A stretch of DNA of 27,801 nucleotides from Chrysochromulina tobinii (Eukaryota > Haptophyta > Prymnesiales > Chrysochromulinaceae): positions 1-27,801 of the forward strand of contig JWZX01003102.1 of the NCBI GenBank assembly GCA_001275005.1. Direction: 5' to 3'. The notes under the pieces were generated by a model that worked only from the letters and a program-made list of their open reading frames with translations, was not told where the DNA came from and did not search any database. The translations under genes and the position numbers were made by a program. Positions 23,231 to 27,801 of the stretch are shown here, one piece after another. How positions within the stretch are numbered: the stretch's first letter is position 1; every line of letters begins with the position of its first letter.

Positions 23231-26200
23231 GGCACAAGATCGTCCTGATGATCGTGAGGCCGAGGTACTCGACGAGATGTACGGGTGCAACGGCTCGGCC
23301 TTCACGCGCAACTCGCGTCGGCTGCGGCCGTTATACGGTCTCGCCGGCGCGGGCCTCGAGGGCGCACGGCAGGAGACGGCTGAGGACATCGACCGATACG
23401 GGCGCATCGACGAGACGGACGCTGTCCGGATCGTGAACGACTACCGAGATTCGCTGGCGCAAATCAAGCTGCGCACGTGCGCGTGCTGCGGCCTTCGGTC
23501 GCCGGAGGACCGCTATGAGCGTCGCCACCTGATCTCAGACATCGTGACAAAGTTTCCGGACCACTGGCTGCTGATTGAGCGCGCCGATGTCGATCGCCTC
23601 GATGGCTTCGTTCCAACTGGCCGTGGGGCCGATGCGCCCGTCGGGCTTCACGCGCCGCGGACCTGTGAGCTGCTCGGCCCGTCCTCCGGCCCACAGATGC
23701 CTCGCCAACGCGTCGTGGCGACGCGGCGTACGTTTCACAACGTCTACTTCCACGCGAGCTCCGGCCGCCACCTTCACCTCATCCGCGAAGCCGTTGAGGC
23801 GCGTGAGGGACAAGAGGGACAAGAGGGCTTCTACTGCTGCGACGTGTGCGAATGCGGCATGGAGCCAAAGCGTCCGAAGGCCTTCTTCAGCGACGAGACC
23901 GTCGCCTCCCATCTGCCGTCGAACTTCCTCGCTCACAACCCAACCTTTTACGCGAGCAACGCTCCAACTCTGTCCGTCGCGTACGGTTGCGATTACGGAC
24001 GTACGCGCCTGTCGATGCAGGGCGGTGGCTTCCTAAATCTCGCCGACGTCTCCACCCTCGAGCTCCTCTTGCTGTCAGAGGTGAGGATGCATCACGTGAC
24101 CATCAAGGTGTCGGCCGAGTCGGGCGCAACCACGGAGCGTCGCACGCTCAACTCTCACACACTCCTCTGGCCGCAGAACACCATGGGTGCGTCATCCGAG
24201 GGCGAGACGCTGCAGCACGCACTTGATGCTGCCCTCAAGCGCCTTCACATCGCCTTCGTCGGGCCTCGTGGCGACACGACGCGCTTCGAGCGCGCCGCGC
24301 TGCGCGTCCCGGATGCGAGGCTGGACGCCGCTGTCATTTGGAACGCGATCTCCGTGCGGCGCTTTTTGCACGGCGTGGAGGGTGGCCTGGAGATGCCGTC
24401 CCTCCAAGAGATCGAGCGCCTCTTGGACGGTGCCGTTGAACGCCACGTGAGGGAGAAGGCACGCGGCTTGCACGACGCCGTCTCAATCGCGGCAGATGCA
24501 CGAGGCGCGGGTTCCGACGTAGCAGGCGTGCGTGCCGGCGCGATGAGCGACGAGGACCGTGCGGCCGCCGGCCTCGCGGCGGAGGATGCGGCTGGCGAAC
24601 ACAATGCTGACGAGTCGGCCTCGCGGGTGCCCAACTCGTACGTGGGCGTGTTCCAGGTTCCCGAGCGCAATATGGCCGACTTTGTCGATGCGATCGTGCG
24701 GATCACGAGTATGGGAGACGAGGAGGGCGAGGGCACCACGGACGGCGATTGCGGTGCGCCGTCGCATGCCGGCGGGGCGAGCTTAGAGGAGGAGGACGGC
24801 GCTCCTCCTGCTCCAGGCGCCCATGCTCGCCCGGAGGCTCTCAGGCGTCGACGGCACGGCGAACTCCTCGACGACTACGACCGTGCTGCCGAAGGGATTT
24901 ATGGCGCCTGGTGGGCCATTTTTCCACTGAGGCAAGGCTTGCGGAGGGGTAAGCCGCTCACGGAGCGCGCCATGGAGCACCTCGCGCTCTACTACGATTG
25001 CCGCGTGGCTCATTGCATGAGCCTTCTCTTCCACCTAGCCAACGTCCGCATGCGCCACGACGTCAACATTTCGGTCGCGGCGCGTGTCAAGTCAACGCCG
25101 GAGGCGTTTGCGGAATTCCGAAGGCTCGTCTGTGATCCGGACTTCGTAAAGCTTCTGCAATCGGCGCAAGCCAATCCCAAGGGTGAGGCCGCGCTCGTGC
25201 TGCTCCGGAAGGTGCTGCCCTTCATCTCGCTTTGCGGCGCCAAGCAGCGGTGGGGCACCCAGGAGCGCGCCGCCGAGGTCACCAAGCACATTGCGGCCAC
25301 GCGGTTCTTTGGCCTGGGCTCCGTCTTCAACTCGGTCTCTCCTGACGACGTGCACGACCCGCTGAGCATCCGCATGTCGTTCCCGACCACCGGCGCCGAC
25401 GAGTTTCCAGCGCACGCGCCGGAGAGCTTCTACGACGCCCTCGTGGCGCCCGATGCGGCTCGGCAGCATCATGGCAGTGCCCCCGGACAGGATATGCGCG
25501 AGGCCACGTTGCAACGGTTGGCCGACAACAACCCAGTCGCAACCTCGGCGATCTTTCACAAGCGCGCCAAAATGCTCATCAAAGACCTCATCGGCATCGA
25601 CCCGTCGGCGCGTGGCAACGTGCGCGTGGACGGCGAAGATCGGAAAACTGGCATTCACGGCATCTGCGCCTCATGGAAGGACGTCACCGAGTGCAACAAG
25701 CGGAAGTCGCAGCATCTTCACGGGAAGGGCTGGGGCGGGTTATGCCCCGAGCTGCTCTCGGATGTGGCCGACGATCCCGAGCTCATGGCTCGTTGGTGCG
25801 CGGCGCAAGACTCGCAGTGCATCGGCGAGCTTCCCATCGCGTACCAAGCTGTGTCTGTGATGCAGCGGCACTCGACGCGCTCCACGGACGACGAGCGGCC
25901 CGTTGCAAAACGGCGCGACGCCGCGGTGACCCATCGCCACGCCATGCAAGCACCAATCCACGACCTGCGCGAGTTTCTACACCACGCCAACATGTCGGCA
26001 GTCAACCGCGGGGTGCACGAGCATAAAGCCACGTGCACGTGCGGGAAACGCGGCGTCACGGGGTGCCGCATGTGCTTCGGCCGCGTCCACGGACAGCCGT
26101 ACACGTGCGCCGTCTGCCTACATGTGGGGAGCGACGAAAAGGCAAGCGACGAAAAGGCAAACCTGGAAGGGAGCACCGGCGACTTGATCGGCTGGCGGTG

Positions 26201-26279
26201 CTCGCTCTGCTACGCGGAGGGGAGCTCGGATCCGGCCGTTATCGCCAACGAGGACAATAAACGAGACGTGGCGTTCACG

Positions 26280-26373
26280 GTGCACTTTTAACCTTTTATG
26301 GCGCCCCGCCGCACAGCACTTTGGCCCGTTGAGCACTCTCACGCGTCCGCCTTTGCATGACTCTTGCTCGCAG
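26280..26373 (+). other. Probable intron in the Helitron replicase
   Basis: GT at 26280 (TTCACG/GTGCAC) and AG at 26373 (TTGCTCGCAG/GTTCAC); 94 nt with an in-frame TAA at 26289. Splicing joins two frames that each carry distinct, collinear Helitron Rep motifs in phase 0. The flanks GTTCACGGTGCAC and GTTCACAGCACAC are similar direct repeats, so a small duplication with a frameshift is the alternative explanation. Confidence 0.65.
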
Positions 26374-27801
26374 GTTCACAGCACACTGCCCCCAAACGAC
26401 GCGCGTCGGGCGCAGGCCGACACACGTGCGCTGGCAGTTGAGATCAGGCGCCGTCGGCTGCCTGTGGCTCGGGTGCCTGCACCGTGGAGGCCGAGCTTGG
26501 CACCCGTGGGCGAGGTTTCTGAGCCAGACGTTGTGTGGCCTGCTGCTCTCCCGAAGCCGGGGCCGCTTTGGCGACCGCCGTTAACGCCGCCGCCGCCACC
26601 ACCGCTCTGGCCGCTGCCCCGCCGCCCTCCGCCGCCGCGTCTCCAGTTCTTCTGCGCGGCCACCGAGGACGACGTTTCTGGTGATCCGCTTGAGGTCTTG
26701 GTCCTGAAGCGGAACAGGGGCGAGAAGGTCGATGGCAAAGCTGCGCAGGAGCAGCTGTTCAGGCTGATCACGGCAGAGGGCAAGCTGAGCGCCCTCCTCG
26801 CGAGGCCTGAATTTGAGGGTCTCTTCGGCCGTCTGCGGCGGCTCTCGTCGAGCGAGGATTCTTTGCAGCCGTGCGCCAAGGACCCCGATGCCGTGGCGAG
26901 GCTCCGCGCCAGGCAGCAGCATTGCGCGCTCATCCTCGACGAGCTCCAGAACATGGCGTGCCGAAACGGCATCGTCATCGAGCGAGGTGCCATCCTTGAT
27001 GGGCTGACCGGCGCCAACAACAATCCCCAGTCTATGGGTGGGGGCGCTGGTAGCGTCGCGGCGTCCTTGTACCAGATCAAGTACATGGGCAAGGAGACGA
27101 CCGACTTGTGCGTCGCCGGTCCGCTCTTTCTCGAGGCGCTGCGAGCCGTGCGGATGCGCGACTCCAAGGCCGACGACAAGGGCACCGATACGCGCTTCGC
27201 CATGAACTTTGCGCATCACGTGATCAACCACGCTTCGATCGAGCTGGCGCCCACCCAGTGTGCATCTGTGGTCTTGGGCCATCCATCTGGGCGCAGCACG
27301 CACAAGGAGACATTCGTCTATGCGTGGGACTATGTGCGCGCGGCCAAGCGCGCCGCAGTTGCTGGGGGGCTCGACGAAGAGGTGGAGGAGGATGAGGATG
27401 AGGATGAGGAGGAGGAGGAGGAGGAGGAGGAGGAGGAGGAGGACGCCGAAGCGGAGGAGGGAGAGCGGGTGGTGCAGCGCCGCGCCGGTGCCGAAGCGCC
27501 CGAGCCGACCAGAGCAGTCGCCGCGGATGAGGTGCCTGCAGCAGAAGATGCCGGCGAGCACGAGGCCGCCCCCGACGCCAACTTGGAGGATGTGTGGAAT
27601 CGGCTGGCTGATATGGACGTGGAGGGTGAAGCAGCCGAGGGTGCGCGCATGCCGGGCAAGCCCAAGGGCAAGCACGGCCTCTGCAACGTCTACAAGCGCC
27701 ACGAGAATGAGCTGCCCATCCCCGTGGACGACGGGACGCACTACGCGCTCAGGCCGCCCGAGCTTGCCCACATAAGCGCCCTCGAGTTCAAGCTTTGCTA
27801 T

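Larger units (their letters stand above)
22695..27801 (+). mobile_element. Helitron replicase, 5' part (Rep domain), truncated by window end
   Basis: Rolling-circle transposase of the Helitron class. One long frame runs 22695-26291 with no ATG near its start (the first in-frame codon after a TAG; a GCGCAG/GTGCCC acceptor at 22751 suggests a missing 5' exon). It has an Arg/Ala-rich repeat (23055-23230), CxxC zinc motifs near 23478 and 23837, a Helitron_like_N block, and the HUH motif HLH (25713-25721) in SQHLHGKGWGGL. Next comes the cysteine motif HEHKATCTCGKRG..GCRMCFGR (26016-26085). The second frame, joined in phase 0 by a likely 94-nt intron (26280-26373), carries the double-tyrosine motif YQIKYMGKE (27070-27096) and the following IELAPTQCASVVLGHPSGRS block, an acidic (GAG/GAT)n stretch (27379-27442) and ends in frame at the window edge at YALRPPELAHISALEF. 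The PIF1-like helicase should follow beyond the window. Catalytic residues look intact, so it may be a recent copy. Confidence 0.88.

Noticed and set aside
22294-23436. 380-codon plus-strand frame overlapping the Helitron N-terminal region
   Set aside because: Arg-rich out-of-frame translation of the GC-rich replicase sequence; the overlapping frame carries the family motifs instead.
26376-27771. Two long minus-strand frames (275 and 396 codons)
   Set aside because: They lie antisense to the Helitron Rep C-terminal region, which carries YQIKYMGKE and the following conserved block on the plus strand.

Overview
This is nuclear DNA of a GC-rich, gene-dense unicellular eukaryote. Genes run on both strands, most appear to be single-exon, and five short GT-AG introns (about 94-203 nt) can be placed because both flanking exons are recognisable. 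The gene content (mitochondrial import subunit TOM7 with a plant/algal-type LLSP tail, LAS1, GGNBP2-like, organellar ClpP, BI-1, a multi-RRM glycine-rich protein and a possible YABBY/HMG-like protein) fits an alga. I lean towards a haptophyte or similar GC-rich marine protist, but the sequence alone does not settle the lineage.

Layout: 1-936 holds short tandem repeats and no gene. 937-3242 is a divergent pair, an unrecognised membrane protein (-) and an acyl-protein thioesterase-like hydrolase (+, one intron). 3911-5023 (+) is a Bax-inhibitor-1 family protein with an extra N-terminal membrane segment. 5471-7892 (+) is LAS1, the pre-rRNA ITS2 endonuclease subunit, with an apparent frameshift at a G8 run. 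8441-9967 (-) is a GGNBP2-like zinc protein with one intron made almost wholly of tandem repeats; it is divergent from 10374-10622 (+), TOM7. Five minus-strand genes follow: a DHHC-family protein that has lost its DHHC motif (10859-11923), ClpP (12022-12804), a P450-fold protein without the heme-ligand cysteine (13163-14584), a proline-rich secreted protein (14907-15605) and an RI-type LRR protein (16077-16895). Then come a four-RRM glycine-rich RNA-binding protein (17273-19102, +, two introns) and a possible YABBY/HMG-like protein (19855-20451, +).

From about 20.5 kb the character changes to mobile DNA. There are three copies of a foldback arm forming nested hairpins (20504-20985), a small inverted-repeat element (21785-21952), two hairpins, and the 5' half of a Helitron replicase (22695 to the window end). 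The Helitron carries the HLH (HUH) motif, the cysteine motif after it and the Y..KY..K double-tyrosine motif, split by a probable 94-nt phase-0 intron. Its helicase half would lie beyond the window.

The single-copy genes are housekeeping functions without evident operon logic. The most unusual observations are two pseudoenzyme-like genes close together (DHHC without DHHC; P450 without Cys), introns built of minisatellites, and two introns located inside duplicated RRM units whose sister units are uninterrupted at the same points, which points to recent intron gain.
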